This document shows, in pieces, positions 1-7,710 of a DNA stretch of 16,722 bases. The notes below the pieces were generated by a model. That model ran no database searches. It saw only the letters and a program-made list of their open reading frames with translations, and had not been told where the DNA came from. The stretch lies in NCBI GenBank assembly GCA_028279995.1, contig JANQMQ010000501.1, positions 1 through 16,722 of the forward strand, written 5' to 3'. The DNA is from Candidatus Phaeomarinibacter sp. (GTDB taxonomy: Bacteria > Pseudomonadota > Alphaproteobacteria > CGMCC-115125). A program made the translations under genes and the position numbers. Positions within the stretch are counted from its first letter, which is position 1. Each line of letters opens with the position of its first letter.

Positions 1-355
1 GGACGGCTGCGATCACCGGAACCGGCATCTCGCGCCAGACATGAACGGCAAATTGCGGGCGGTTGGAAATACCGTGTGTGCGCTGCTCGAGGCGGCCACC
101 GCCCTTGGTCGGCGCCGCATCTTCCGGCTTCGCTTCGGCCATCTTGCCGAAATTGCCCATGTCGAGACCGGCGCAGAAGGCACGGCCTTCGCCGGAAATC
201 ACCACACAGCGCACATCCGGGTTAGCGGCGAGGTCCTGCCCGGTCGTGATGAGCGCTTCAAACATGGCGTCATCAAGGGCATTCATCTTGTCAGCGCGGG
301 TCAGGCGGACATCCGCCACGCCATTGTCTATGGAAACCGAAATACGTTCGCTCAT
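1..355 (-). CDS. Enoyl-CoA hydratase/isomerase (crotonase) family protein, partial (C-terminal part beyond window)
   Basis: The minus strand translates from the ATG at 353-355 into 118 residues before running off the window edge. It begins MSERISVSIDNGVADVRLTR and contains NALDDAMFEAL and the segment FCAGLDM (about residues 68-74). That segment matches the crotonase A/CAGxD oxyanion-hole motif that holds the CoA thioester carbonyl. Family members usually have about 260-290 residues, so less than half is seen and the catalytic glutamates cannot be checked. The start has AGGAG nine bases upstream. Known crotonases hydrate trans-2-enoyl-CoA or isomerise enoyl-CoA in beta-oxidation-like pathways; the exact substrate is not readable here. 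It follows a thiolase on the same strand, which supports a role in acyl-CoA breakdown, but a hairpin terminator lies between the two genes. Family assignment is firm; the specific reaction is not. Confidence 0.9.
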   Translation of the reverse strand, partial: MSERISVSIDNGVADVRLTRADKMNALDDAMFEALITTGQDLAANPDVRCVVISGEGRAFCAGLDMGNFGKMAEAKPEDAAPTKGGGRLEQRTHGISNRPQFAVHVWREMPVPVIAAV

Positions 356-386
356 CTCAACGTTCTCCTGCTGCTGACAATAGAAA

Positions 387-414
387 ACCGGCGGCAGGTT
401 TCCCTGCCGCCGGT
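387..414 (-). terminator. Rho-independent-type terminator after the thiolase gene
   Basis: A perfect 12-bp inverted repeat (arms 387-398 and 403-414, loop of 4 nt) lies 10 bases past the thiolase stop codon. Read on the minus strand, the GC-rich stem ends in a run reading TTTTCTATTG, the expected U-tract. On the plus strand no T-run follows, so it is oriented for the thiolase transcript. The enoyl-CoA hydratase start lies only about 30 bases downstream, so the hairpin would end or attenuate transcription before that gene. Confidence 0.75.
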
Positions 415-424
415 GAGTGTCGTT

Positions 425-1666
425 CTAGTTCATGCGCTCGACAATGATGGCCGGGGCCATGCCACCCGCGGCGCACATGGTGACGAGGCCATACTTCTTG
501 TCCTGACGCTCAAGCTCATCAACCATCGTGCCGATGAGAATGGAACCGGTCGCACCGATCGGGTGACCCAGCGCCATGGCACCGCCATTGACGTTGACCT
601 TGTCACGGTCGAGGTCGAGATCGCGGATGAACTTTTCAGCCACAACCGAGAAGGCCTCATTGATTTCAAAGAGATCAATGTCTTCCTTCTTGAGGCCTGC
701 CTTCTCAAGAACCTTCTTGGCCGCCGGAACCGGTGCATTGAGCATCAGCGTCGGGCTGTCACCCATATTTGCCATGGCGACCACGCGGGCACGCGGCTTC
801 AGGCCGTTCTTCTTGGCGTAGTCTGGTGACGCGAGCAGAACAGCAGCAGCCCCGTCTACAACGCCGGATGAGTTACCGGCATGGTGGATGTGGTTGATTT
901 CGAGGTCCGGGTACTTCTGCTGAACCAGCTTGCGGAAGGTCGTGCCCTTCTCGTCCAGCTCATAGTCTGCGATGGCCGCAAAAGACGGCTTGAGTTCTGC
1001 CAGGCCTTCACGGGTGGTCTGGGGGCGCGGGAACTCCTCATGGTCCAGTGCAACGGTGCCATCCATGTTGTGCACGGTCACCAAGGCCTTGTCGAAGTGG
1101 CCGTTCTTGATGGCGTTGTCAGCGCGCTGCTGGCTGACAAGTGCGAGATCATCCACTGCTTCGCGTGTGATGCCTTCAAGGGTCGCGATAGCATCAGCAC
1201 AGACACCTTGGTGCGGCTGCGGGTGCATGTCGCGCAGGTGTTCATTGCCGCTGTCGAGGAACGGCGTCATGGACTCGTGACCAGGCTGGCCGTTGAGGGA
1301 CATCATTTCCGTACCGCCGGCGATGACCAGGTCTTCCATGCCGGACATGATGTTGGCAGCGGCGATGTTCACCGTGGTGATGCCTGAGCCGCAGAAACGG
1401 TCGAGCGTCATACCGGAAGACCGCACGTCATAGCCTGCGTCGAGAGCGGCCATGCGGCCCAGATCGCCGGCCTGTTTGCCGCGCTGGGAGGACGTGCCCC
1501 AGATGATGTCGTCGACTTCCTCGGTCTTCAGGCTGTTGCGCTCGGCAATGGCCTTGAGCACGGTTGATCCGAGGTGCTGCGGATGCAGTTCCCACAGGGC
1601 GCCCTTGCCTGCCTTGCCGATACCGCGTGGCGTGCGGCAGGCATCGATGATCCATGCTTCGCTCAT
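425..1666 (-). CDS. Acetyl-CoA C-acyltransferase / acetyltransferase (thiolase)
   Basis: This 413-residue protein is full length for the thiolase family. Thiolases cleave 3-ketoacyl-CoA with CoA to release acetyl-CoA, or condense two acyl-CoAs in reverse. The catalytic residues are visible: nucleophilic Cys92 in DRFCGSG, NEAF at 336-339, His368 in ALGHPIGATGS, and the second active-site Cys398 in TMCAAGGMAP. The start is well supported by GAGGA seven bases before the ATG. Downstream on the same strand is an enoyl-CoA hydratase and upstream an enoyl-reductase-like gene, which fits a degradative acyl-CoA pathway (fatty acids, or side chains of sterols or terpenoids). The 144-base upstream gap carries a terminator for the preceding gene, so the gene probably has its own promoter; I see only weak -35/-10 candidates there. 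Family is certain; chain-length preference cannot be read from the sequence. Confidence 0.95.
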   Translation of the reverse strand: MSEAWIIDACRTPRGIGKAGKGALWELHPQHLGSTVLKAIAERNSLKTEEVDDIIWGTSSQRGKQAGDLGRMAALDAGYDVRSSGMTLDRFCGSGITTVNIAAANIMSGMEDLVIAGGTEMMSLNGQPGHESMTPFLDSGNEHLRDMHPQPHQGVCADAIATLEGITREAVDDLALVSQQRADNAIKNGHFDKALVTVHNMDGTVALDHEEFPRPQTTREGLAELKPSFAAIADYELDEKGTTFRKLVQQKYPDLEINHIHHAGNSSGVVDGAAAVLLASPDYAKKNGLKPRARVVAMANMGDSPTLMLNAPVPAAKKVLEKAGLKKEDIDLFEINEAFSVVAEKFIRDLDLDRDKVNVNGGAMALGHPIGATGSILIGTMVDELERQDKKYGLVTMCAAGGMAPAIIVERMN

Positions 1667-1733
1667 TTCCTGGTCCTCATATTATGTGGTCGTTCTGTCG
1701 GGTTTGTATGTGGGGGTGGTGTACCGGACGCAA

Positions 1734-1765
1734 AAGAGGGATGCGAGTCACTTCGCATCCCTCTT
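1734..1765 (-). terminator. Hairpin terminator after the saccharopine-dehydrogenase-like gene
   Basis: A perfect 13-bp inverted repeat (arms 1734-1746 and 1753-1765, 6-nt loop) lies about 45 bases past the stop codon of the minus-strand gene at 1811-2989. On the minus strand the stem closes with CTCTT and continues TTGCG, giving a short T-run of four. The stem is strong and the U-tract modest, so this is a likely but not perfect Rho-independent terminator. It sits just upstream of the thiolase promoter region. Confidence 0.6.
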
Positions 1766-1810
1766 CTGGTTGACGTAGCGTCATCCGCGCGTTTTGCCGG
1801 ACGATTTTTT

Positions 1811-2989
1811 CTAGCCTTCGACTTTGAAAGTCAGGCCTGCATTTGCAACGAGACGGTCCACCAGCTTCATGCCCATCGCGGGTGCCGATGTGTAGAACCC
1901 ACCTGCTTCCGCAACATCATCCTTCGCGAGACAAACGGCAGCCTCGGCAATGATCTTTGATGTAGAGCCGTAGCCAGGATCACGGTCGCCGGTGACGCCG
2001 ACCTTGATCGTTTTACCGTCCTTGGCCTCGCCGATGATCAGCACGTCATACATGCCTTCTTCGCGTTCTTTCTTGGACGGGCCTTCGCCGGGCTTGGGGG
2101 CATCGTCGCTCATCATTGAGGTGTCGCCGGCAATCATCTTGGCGACCGCTTCGCCCTGCTCTCCGGGACCAGCCATCATCATTTCGTCGTAGACAAAATC
2201 CTCGCCATAGGCGTGACCGAGAAGCATGTTGGAGCGGTGAACATTACGGGTATTGATTGGCGCCATGACGAAGGGCGCGACCCACATGCCCAGATCATCT
2301 TCATGTACGGGCTTGTCGCCTGCCGGCTGGTCCGGCCCCTGGAACCCTTCCGCCAGTGCGAATGGATTGGTGAGCACTTCGATGACTTTCGGGTCTGATC
2401 CGACGCTCGCCATGGTAGCGCGGAAGCTGGCCACGGTGCCGCCGGAGAAAGTGCCCTTCATTTCGCGTACGCGTGTTTTCACGCGGGGAACGACACCACC
2501 AAGCTGCTTCTTTGCATTTTCCTGCAGGAAGTAGACGCCCAGATCAAACGGTATCGAGTCAAAGCCGCACGACAGAACAATGCGCGCACCGGACTTCTTG
2601 GCGGCATCACCATGCTCGTTGATCATGGCGTGCATCCAGTTCACTTCGCCGCACAGATCAACGTAATCGGTGCCTGCCGCGACACAGGCTGCAACGACGT
2701 CGCTGCCGTAAAGCTGGTACGGGCCAACCGTCGTCAGCACGACGCTGGCGCGCTCAGCCATCGCCTTCAAGGACGCGGGATCAGAGGCATCCGCGACGAC
2801 GAAGGGGACATCAGCAGGAATGCCCATCTCGTCGCGCACAGCCTTGAGCTTGTCTTCGCTGCGGCCGGCCATTGCCCACTTCACGTCGCCGCCAACGCCA
2901 TACTGGTTGTTCAGATACTCAGCGACCAAACGGCCTGTGAAGCCTGTGGCGCCGTAAACGACAACGTCAAATTCCCTGTTCTTGCCCAT
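1811..2989 (-). CDS. Saccharopine dehydrogenase-like NADP-binding protein (trans-acting enoyl reductase family)
   Basis: This 392-residue protein starts MGKNREFDVVVYGATGFTGR. GATGFTGR at 13-20 is the glycine-rich Rossmann loop of the saccharopine dehydrogenase/SCCPDH superfamily. A second typical block, DYVDLCGEVNW, covers about 108-118. Length and motifs match proteins related to human SCCPDH and to mycobacterial trans-acting enoyl reductases, which reduce double bonds in lipid intermediates. True saccharopine (lysine pathway) activity is unlikely in this context. The start has AAGGA about ten bases upstream. It lies 92 bases downstream of a TerB-like gene and upstream of a thiolase. A role as a reductase on acyl or lipid substrates is inference from family and context. 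The substrate is unknown. Confidence 0.8.
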   Translation of the reverse strand: MGKNREFDVVVYGATGFTGRLVAEYLNNQYGVGGDVKWAMAGRSEDKLKAVRDEMGIPADVPFVVADASDPASLKAMAERASVVLTTVGPYQLYGSDVVAACVAAGTDYVDLCGEVNWMHAMINEHGDAAKKSGARIVLSCGFDSIPFDLGVYFLQENAKKQLGGVVPRVKTRVREMKGTFSGGTVASFRATMASVGSDPKVIEVLTNPFALAEGFQGPDQPAGDKPVHEDDLGMWVAPFVMAPINTRNVHRSNMLLGHAYGEDFVYDEMMMAGPGEQGEAVAKMIAGDTSMMSDDAPKPGEGPSKKEREEGMYDVLIIGEAKDGKTIKVGVTGDRDPGYGSTSKIIAEAAVCLAKDDVAEAGGFYTSAPAMGMKLVDRLVANAGLTFKVEG

Positions 2990-3081
2990 ATTCTGTCTTT
3001 CCTTGTCGCGTGGATGTGAGTGTTTTGTTGGTCAGCCGCCAGCTTTGTGACGGCAGATGTCTTCTGAATTACGTCCCGATG

Positions 3082-3621
3082 TCAGGATTGGTTCGCCAGC
3101 TCCGGCACCCGCTTTACAAACATGCGTTCCAGCGCGTGGATACGTTCGGATTCCGGGAGCTCCATGGCCTGGCCGATGCGTAACAGCAGATCCGCTTCCA
3201 GCTCATGAAGTTCACCGTCGGCATAGGCAATATCCCAAAGATGCTCCATCACTTTCGAGCGTTCCTCCAGACCGGCCTTTTCCTTGATCGTCTTCGTGAA
3301 GAGCCAGTTGGTGTAGGCTTCCTCGTGGCGAGCTTCGGCGGTATTGAGGAGTTCGCTGGCCTGATCCAGAGACATGCCGAATTCGCGCTGCATGATTGAG
3401 CAGATCCGATCTGTCTCGCTTCCTGAATAGTCAGTATCCAGACGGGCAACTTCAACCATCAGCACCGCGGCTGCGATCTGTGTCCTGTCGACCCCCTCAA
3501 GTGTCGATTCGGTCGACGTGCCGGCTTTCCGGGCCTCTGCGATTTTGGAAAAGATTCCGGCAATCGCAGATGAGTCGCCCTCAGGCTTCTGTGAGCGGGC
3601 GGCAAAGAGTGACTTGATCAT
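3082..3621 (-). CDS. TerB-like (tellurite resistance B fold) protein
   Basis: This 179-residue protein starts MIKSLFAARS. A longer reading frame extends to 3768, but the ATG at 3619-3621 has an excellent GGGGAGG seven bases upstream, so I take that start. Residues about 46-170 look like the all-helical TerB domain: AAAVLMVEVARLDTDYS near 51-66 and IAYADGELHELEADLL at 131-146, with acidic residues (DTD, DGELHE) placed as in the paired metal-binding helices of the fold. The N-terminal 45 residues are variable and charged. No other ter genes (terC, terD, terZ) are nearby, so it belongs to the widespread stand-alone TerB class of unknown role, not a tellurite operon. It is divergent from the MMPL transporter gene and upstream of the enoyl-reductase-like gene. 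Fold confident, function unknown. Confidence 0.75.
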   Translation of the reverse strand: MIKSLFAARSQKPEGDSSAIAGIFSKIAEARKAGTSTESTLEGVDRTQIAAAVLMVEVARLDTDYSGSETDRICSIMQREFGMSLDQASELLNTAEARHEEAYTNWLFTKTIKEKAGLEERSKVMEHLWDIAYADGELHELEADLLLRIGQAMELPESERIHALERMFVKRVPELANQS

Positions 3622-3881
3622 GAAACGCCTCCCCAGCGTCGTGAATTGGACGGGCAGTCTATTCCGACCGCAGCGGGCGTAAAGCAGTCTTTTTGGCCTG
3701 ATCGACCGACCATCGTTGCGGATATGCGTCCCGACTGTCATCCTACCGGCCAAAGGGAGATGCTCCAATCACAACTGCTGTCGGCTGTATGTCAGAAATG
3801 GCGGGAATCGGAGTATTTGCGAGAGTCTTTGAAGGCACCAGGCGACCGTAGGAGCGGTGACATTGCCTTCGCGGGGGATAC
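3622..3881. promoter_or_regulatory. Divergent intergenic region between terB-like and MMPL genes
   Basis: This 260-base gap is the largest gene-free stretch in the window and should hold promoters for both divergent genes. On the minus strand a moderate sigma-70-like pair is present: TTTACG (3678-3683) and TAGACT (3656-3661) with a 16-base spacer, about 35 bases before the terB-like ATG. On the plus strand I see no convincing -35/-10 pair ahead of the MMPL gene. A small imperfect dyad, accg-taggag-cggt, lies near 3845-3860. No terminator and no credible small gene were seen. Confidence 0.35.
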
Positions 3882-6236
3882 ATGGTTCAGGCTATTGAAG
3901 ACTTCCTGTTCAGGTCGCGCCGTCTGGTGCTTGTCCTGATGGCACTTCTGACCGTTGTGACAGGCTATTTTGCCGTCGCAGGCTTCAAAATGGAGGCGGG
4001 TTTTCTGAAGCAGGTGCCGCTGGAGCACCCGTTTGTTCAGACCTACTTCGAATACCAGCAGGACCTGCCCGGGGCGAACCTGGTCGTGATCGGGCTGCGC
4101 AGCAAGACAGGCGACATGTGGAATGTCGACTTCTTCCGCAAGCTTTATCAGATCACCGAGGAAGCACGCTACATTCCCGGCGTGGATCGTGCGCGGCTGA
4201 TTTCATTGTGGACACCCAACACACAGATCCTGGAAATCCACGAGGAAGGCTTTGATCTTGTGGATGTGGTGCCCGGCAATGTGACCGCTGACACAATGAC
4301 GCAAGCCGACGTGGACGCCATCCGCCAGCGTGTCCTGACAAGCGACCTCTACGGTGACCTTGTCGCCCTGGATGAGACCGCGTCGATCATCCTGCTTCAG
4401 CTGCAGGAAGCAGGTGCGGGTGACGGCGACATTTCCAGTACGGCGAACCTCGCGCTGGAAGTCGCCGACATCATGGAGCAGAAAATCCGTGCGCCTTTCT
4501 CAGATGACCAGACCGACGTCCTGATCATCGGGTTCCCGAAGTTTATCGGGGACATCGCGGAAGGGGCGACAATCGCGGTCGGATTTTTTGGTGTCGCTTT
4601 TGTGCTCACCGGTATTGCGGTCTTCATGTATGTGCGCTCGTTTACGCTGGCAGCTCTTGCGATCGGCTCGTCGCTTGTCTCTGTTGTCTGGCAGTTCGGT
4701 GTGCTGGGGATCATCGGCTTTGCGCTGGATCCGCTCGCCATTCTGGTGCCGTTCCTTGTTTATGCCATCGGCGTGAGTCATGGCATGCAGCAGGTCAACC
4801 TGATTGCAACACAGATCGCCAAGGGCACGGATGGGATGGGCGCCGCGCGGGCGACCTTCCGCAGACTTCTAGTACCCGGCTCCATGGCCTTGATGACGGA
4901 CCTTGTAGGCTTTGTGACGCTGTACCTGATCCCAGTCGGTGTGGTGCGTGACATTGCAATTGTCGCGACGATCGGCGTGGCGCTCAAAATCATCAGTAAC
5001 TTGATCATGCTGCCGCTGATCGCGTCCTACATCCCGCGCGACGACAAGCAGGTGCGACTGTTCATCCGTGCGCGGGCCCAACGCGAAAGAATCATGAGCT
5101 TTATTGCGCGCATCGCTCAACCCCGGCCTGCGGCCATTGTGACGGCGCTGATGTTTGTTGCCATCGGACTGGCTTACATGATCAGTCGCGAGCGGCATGT
5201 GGGTGACATCACACCCGGTGCCTCAGAACTGCGGGCTAACTCCAAATACAATCAGGATACGGCCTATATTGCGTCAGCCCTCAGTGTACCGACCGATGTG
5301 CTGATTATCATCCTAGAGACCCAGCCCGACGGGTGTATTGATCCTGTAGCCATGAACTATGCCGACCGCTTCTCCCTGTACATGGCCGGCGTTCCCGGTG
5401 TTGTGTCGGTAAACTCCCTGCCGTTTGCTGCGCGGTATTTTCAATCCATCGGTGCGGAAGGGAATCTCAAGTGGCGGGAGTTGCCGCCAACAACCCAGCA
5501 GCTGATCGGCGCGACAGCGCCAGTGCCCACAACAACCGGGCTTCTGAATGACCGATGCACCATTCTACCCGTGATCGCCTTTCTCGAAGATCACAAGGCG
5601 ACCACGATCGAGACGGTTGTACAGGCCGTGCAGGACTATGAGGTGCTTAACCCGAGCGAGATCGTCAACATTCGGCTGGGCATGGGGGGTGTCGGAATTA
5701 TTGCGGCCACCAACGAGGTCATCGAGGAGAGTGAGGCTCGGCTCATTCTCTATGTGTTTGCCACGATCATATTACTGGTGTTCCTGGCCTACTGGGACTG
5801 GCGCGCGGTCATCTGCTGCTGCATGCCGCTGCTGCTGGCCACATTCCTTGGCTACGTCTTCATGATTGCGCTTGGGATCGGGCTCAAGGTAACGACACTC
5901 CCGGTGCTTGTTCTAGGGACCGGCATCGGCGTGGACTATGCGTTCTACCTGTACAGCCAGATCAAGTATTACCAGCGTGAGGGACTGGGCATTGCTGACG
6001 CGTATGAAGGAGCCCTTCTCTCAACCGGCATGGCGGTTGTCTATACGGCGATCATGCTGGCCGTTGGGGTGGCGACCTGGATTCTGTCTCCGCTGAAATT
6101 CCAGGCCGACATGGGCGCTTTGCTGGCATTCATGTTCCTTATGAACATGGTGGCGGCCATCATCGGGCTACCCGCATTTGCCGCCGTCCTGGAACGGATT
6201 GCACCGCCAAGAAAGGCCGCCAGCGCCTTCGCTTAG
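3882..6236 (+). CDS. RND-superfamily MMPL/HpnN-like transporter
   Basis: This 784-residue membrane protein has the RND duplicated architecture: an N-terminal membrane segment (about 14-34), a periplasmic loop (35-225), a five-helix block (about 228-385), a second lone helix (418-435), a second periplasmic loop (436-615) and a final five-helix block (621-772). Motifs typical of the MMPL/HpnN branch are present: YAIGVSHGMQQVN near 294-306, MTDLVGF at 338-344 and GTGIGVDYAFYLYSQ at 679-693. Members of this branch move hydrophobic lipids such as hopanoids, sterols or mycolate precursors using the proton gradient; the cargo here is unknown. The length is shorter than actinobacterial MmpL proteins and near other proteobacterial ones. 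The start is preceded by GCGGGGG. No partner genes accompany it. Placement beside acyl-CoA genes suggests lipid cargo (inference). Confidence 0.88.
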   Translation: MVQAIEDFLFRSRRLVLVLMALLTVVTGYFAVAGFKMEAGFLKQVPLEHPFVQTYFEYQQDLPGANLVVIGLRSKTGDMWNVDFFRKLYQITEEARYIPGVDRARLISLWTPNTQILEIHEEGFDLVDVVPGNVTADTMTQADVDAIRQRVLTSDLYGDLVALDETASIILLQLQEAGAGDGDISSTANLALEVADIMEQKIRAPFSDDQTDVLIIGFPKFIGDIAEGATIAVGFFGVAFVLTGIAVFMYVRSFTLAALAIGSSLVSVVWQFGVLGIIGFALDPLAILVPFLVYAIGVSHGMQQVNLIATQIAKGTDGMGAARATFRRLLVPGSMALMTDLVGFVTLYLIPVGVVRDIAIVATIGVALKIISNLIMLPLIASYIPRDDKQVRLFIRARAQRERIMSFIARIAQPRPAAIVTALMFVAIGLAYMISRERHVGDITPGASELRANSKYNQDTAYIASALSVPTDVLIIILETQPDGCIDPVAMNYADRFSLYMAGVPGVVSVNSLPFAARYFQSIGAEGNLKWRELPPTTQQLIGATAPVPTTTGLLNDRCTILPVIAFLEDHKATTIETVVQAVQDYEVLNPSEIVNIRLGMGGVGIIAATNEVIEESEARLILYVFATIILLVFLAYWDWRAVICCCMPLLLATFLGYVFMIALGIGLKVTTLPVLVLGTGIGVDYAFYLYSQIKYYQREGLGIADAYEGALLSTGMAVVYTAIMLAVGVATWILSPLKFQADMGALLAFMFLMNMVAAIIGLPAFAAVLERIAPPRKAASAFA

Positions 6237-6338
6237 GGCCAGCGGGGCGTATTGCGAACTTGAACAGGTGCTTTAGGGCGGCCTTAACCAGTTTGTGCGA
6301 CGACTAACCGGTGTGCCTTAAGTGTGCGAACCTTAAAG

Positions 6339-7568
6339 ATGGCCAATCTCTCGACTGTCAGTCGGACAGATCTGGAGGCGATGGGGAAAAAGGAATTCCT
6401 GCTGTCACTCCAGACAATGTCCCCGGAAGCGGTGAAACGCTTCAAGAGCATGCGCAAGCTGCCTGACGATCTTGCGCGCGAGCTGGAGAGCTATCTGGTC
6501 AAGATCCAACAGGTCCAGACCAAGAATTCCAAGGCTCCAAAGCGACCCAAAACCTCCAAGGCACCGGCACCGAAACAGGCCAAGAAACCTTCCGTGGCAG
6601 CAGACGACAACTACGTTCCTTTTCCCGACCGCTTCAAGGCCTGGTGGAATGGTACCGAACTCCCCAAGGGGAAAGACGGCACAATCCAGAAGCATGCGAG
6701 GGCACCGAAGCCATCTGTAGGCAAGCCTGCCTCGCCTGTCTTACAGCCGGAGGAGCCGGTTGACTGGCCTGACAAAATTCGCGAACGCGTTTGGGGAGAA
6801 GATTTTGCCCTGCCCGGCCGCGCAAGCGTGATCATGAGCATGGCAAAGGCTGCGGACCTGCAGCCGGATGATGTTGTCGCAGACATTCTTCCCGAATGCA
6901 CGGGTCCCGCAAAAGCACTCGCGGCAAAACACGGCGTTCCGGTGACTGTTCTCCTGCAGCAGGAGACACTGGACAAGTTCAAGCTTGAAAAGCAGAAGGC
7001 TGAGAAGGCGAATGCCGGCAAGGACCCGGATAACACGGAACCGAAGGTAGACTTGGCACTGCTGGACCTCGGCAAGCCTGATTTCGGCATTCGCAGCTTC
7101 GACAAGATGCTGTGCCGTGAGGTTATGTGCTTTATCCCGGAGCGGAGCGAGTTCCTCAAGGCGGCCGCAGCGGGTCTGCGGGGCGGCGGGCGTTTTGTGT
7201 TCTATGATGTCATGGAGATGGGCGATGGCCCGGAACCTGATGCGGTCGTGGCGTGGCGGGAGGCCGAGCCGATCCCGCCAAATCTGTGGACTGTAAGCGA
7301 ATACACCAAGCATCTCTTCGACGCCCGGCTGGAGACAAAGTCCAACTCCAACATGACGAAATCTTACATTTCGCTTGTCGAGGCGGACTGGCGGCGGGTC
7401 ATGGACGGCCTAGCGACAGACCCTCTGCCGCGAGAAGGCGTGGACGCTCTCATGGCTGAAGGGCGGATCTGGCAGTCCAGACTTGCTGCCCTGAAAACAG
7501 GGCGGATCGGTCTGGTACGCTTTGTCACGAGCCTGCGGACCATCCGCAGCCTCTCCGGGCCCTCTTAA
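6339..7568 (+). CDS. Methyltransferase-like protein with basic linker and atypical SAM loop
   Basis: From the ATG at 6339 the product has 409 residues; an in-frame GTG at 6324 would add five, and neither start has a strong ribosome site. Residues 1-60 form a predicted helical region with alternating charge (DLEAMGKKEFLLSLQ, RELESYLVKIQ). Residues 60-84 are a Lys/Pro/Ala-rich linker. Residues about 140-350 resemble a class I SAM methyltransferase: a helix before strand 1, strand 1 at VVADIL (179-184), FDKMLCREVMCFIPERSEFLKAA (254-276), and RGGGRFVFYDVM (281-292) matching the post-motif GG turn and strand. The usual motif I, D/E-x-GxGxG, reads ADILPECTGP at 181-190, so the glycine loop is mostly lost. 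It could be a divergent methyltransferase or a non-catalytic relative. Substrate unknown. It lies 102 bases after the MMPL gene. Confidence 0.55.
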   Translation: MANLSTVSRTDLEAMGKKEFLLSLQTMSPEAVKRFKSMRKLPDDLARELESYLVKIQQVQTKNSKAPKRPKTSKAPAPKQAKKPSVAADDNYVPFPDRFKAWWNGTELPKGKDGTIQKHARAPKPSVGKPASPVLQPEEPVDWPDKIRERVWGEDFALPGRASVIMSMAKAADLQPDDVVADILPECTGPAKALAAKHGVPVTVLLQQETLDKFKLEKQKAEKANAGKDPDNTEPKVDLALLDLGKPDFGIRSFDKMLCREVMCFIPERSEFLKAAAAGLRGGGRFVFYDVMEMGDGPEPDAVVAWREAEPIPPNLWTVSEYTKHLFDARLETKSNSNMTKSYISLVEADWRRVMDGLATDPLPREGVDALMAEGRIWQSRLAALKTGRIGLVRFVTSLRTIRSLSGPS

Positions 7569-7626
7569 GACCGCCAAAATCACGCCAGCTATGCAATCCA
7601 ATTACGGGTGCAGTGCGTAAAGCCCC

Positions 7627-7659
7627 TTGCAGACCGGTATATATCGAACCTATATACCG
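7627..7659 (+). promoter_or_regulatory. Candidate promoter and PadR operator ahead of the efflux operon
   Basis: A perfect 9-bp inverted repeat (cggtatata at 7635-7643, tatataccg at 7651-7659) with a 7-base spacer lies 51 bases before the padR start. It overlaps a candidate sigma-70 promoter: TTGCAG (7627-7632), 18-base spacer, TATATA (7651-7656). The AT-rich dyad suits PadR dimers, whose family commonly binds such palindromes in its own promoter. A repressor bound here would cover the spacer and -10 box. The dyad is seen directly; that PadR binds it is inference. Confidence 0.6.
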
Positions 7660-7710
7660 AATAATCACGGGTTCCCTTGCGTTACAGGGCTTAACGAAAG
7701 CGCACACGTC

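Noticed and set aside
41..829. 262-residue open frame on the plus strand across the hydratase and thiolase genes
   Set aside because: It spans two real minus-strand genes and their terminator and has no recognisable motif, so it is a shadow frame.
3082..3621. Tellurite resistance operon
   Set aside because: Only a TerB-like domain is present, with no terC, terD, terE or terZ partners.
3622..3768. N-terminal extension of the TerB-like protein
   Set aside because: The 49 extra residues lie upstream of a very good ribosome site and cover the likely promoter, so the ATG at 3621 is preferred.
6255..6338. Repeated gtgtgc and ccttaa words ahead of the methyltransferase-like gene
   Set aside because: The repeats are short and irregularly spaced, and do not form a stable hairpin or a recognisable binding site.
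7627..7710. TTG start of padR giving 28 extra residues
   Set aside because: It would translate through the operator dyad and promoter, and PadR proteins normally begin close to the winged helix.
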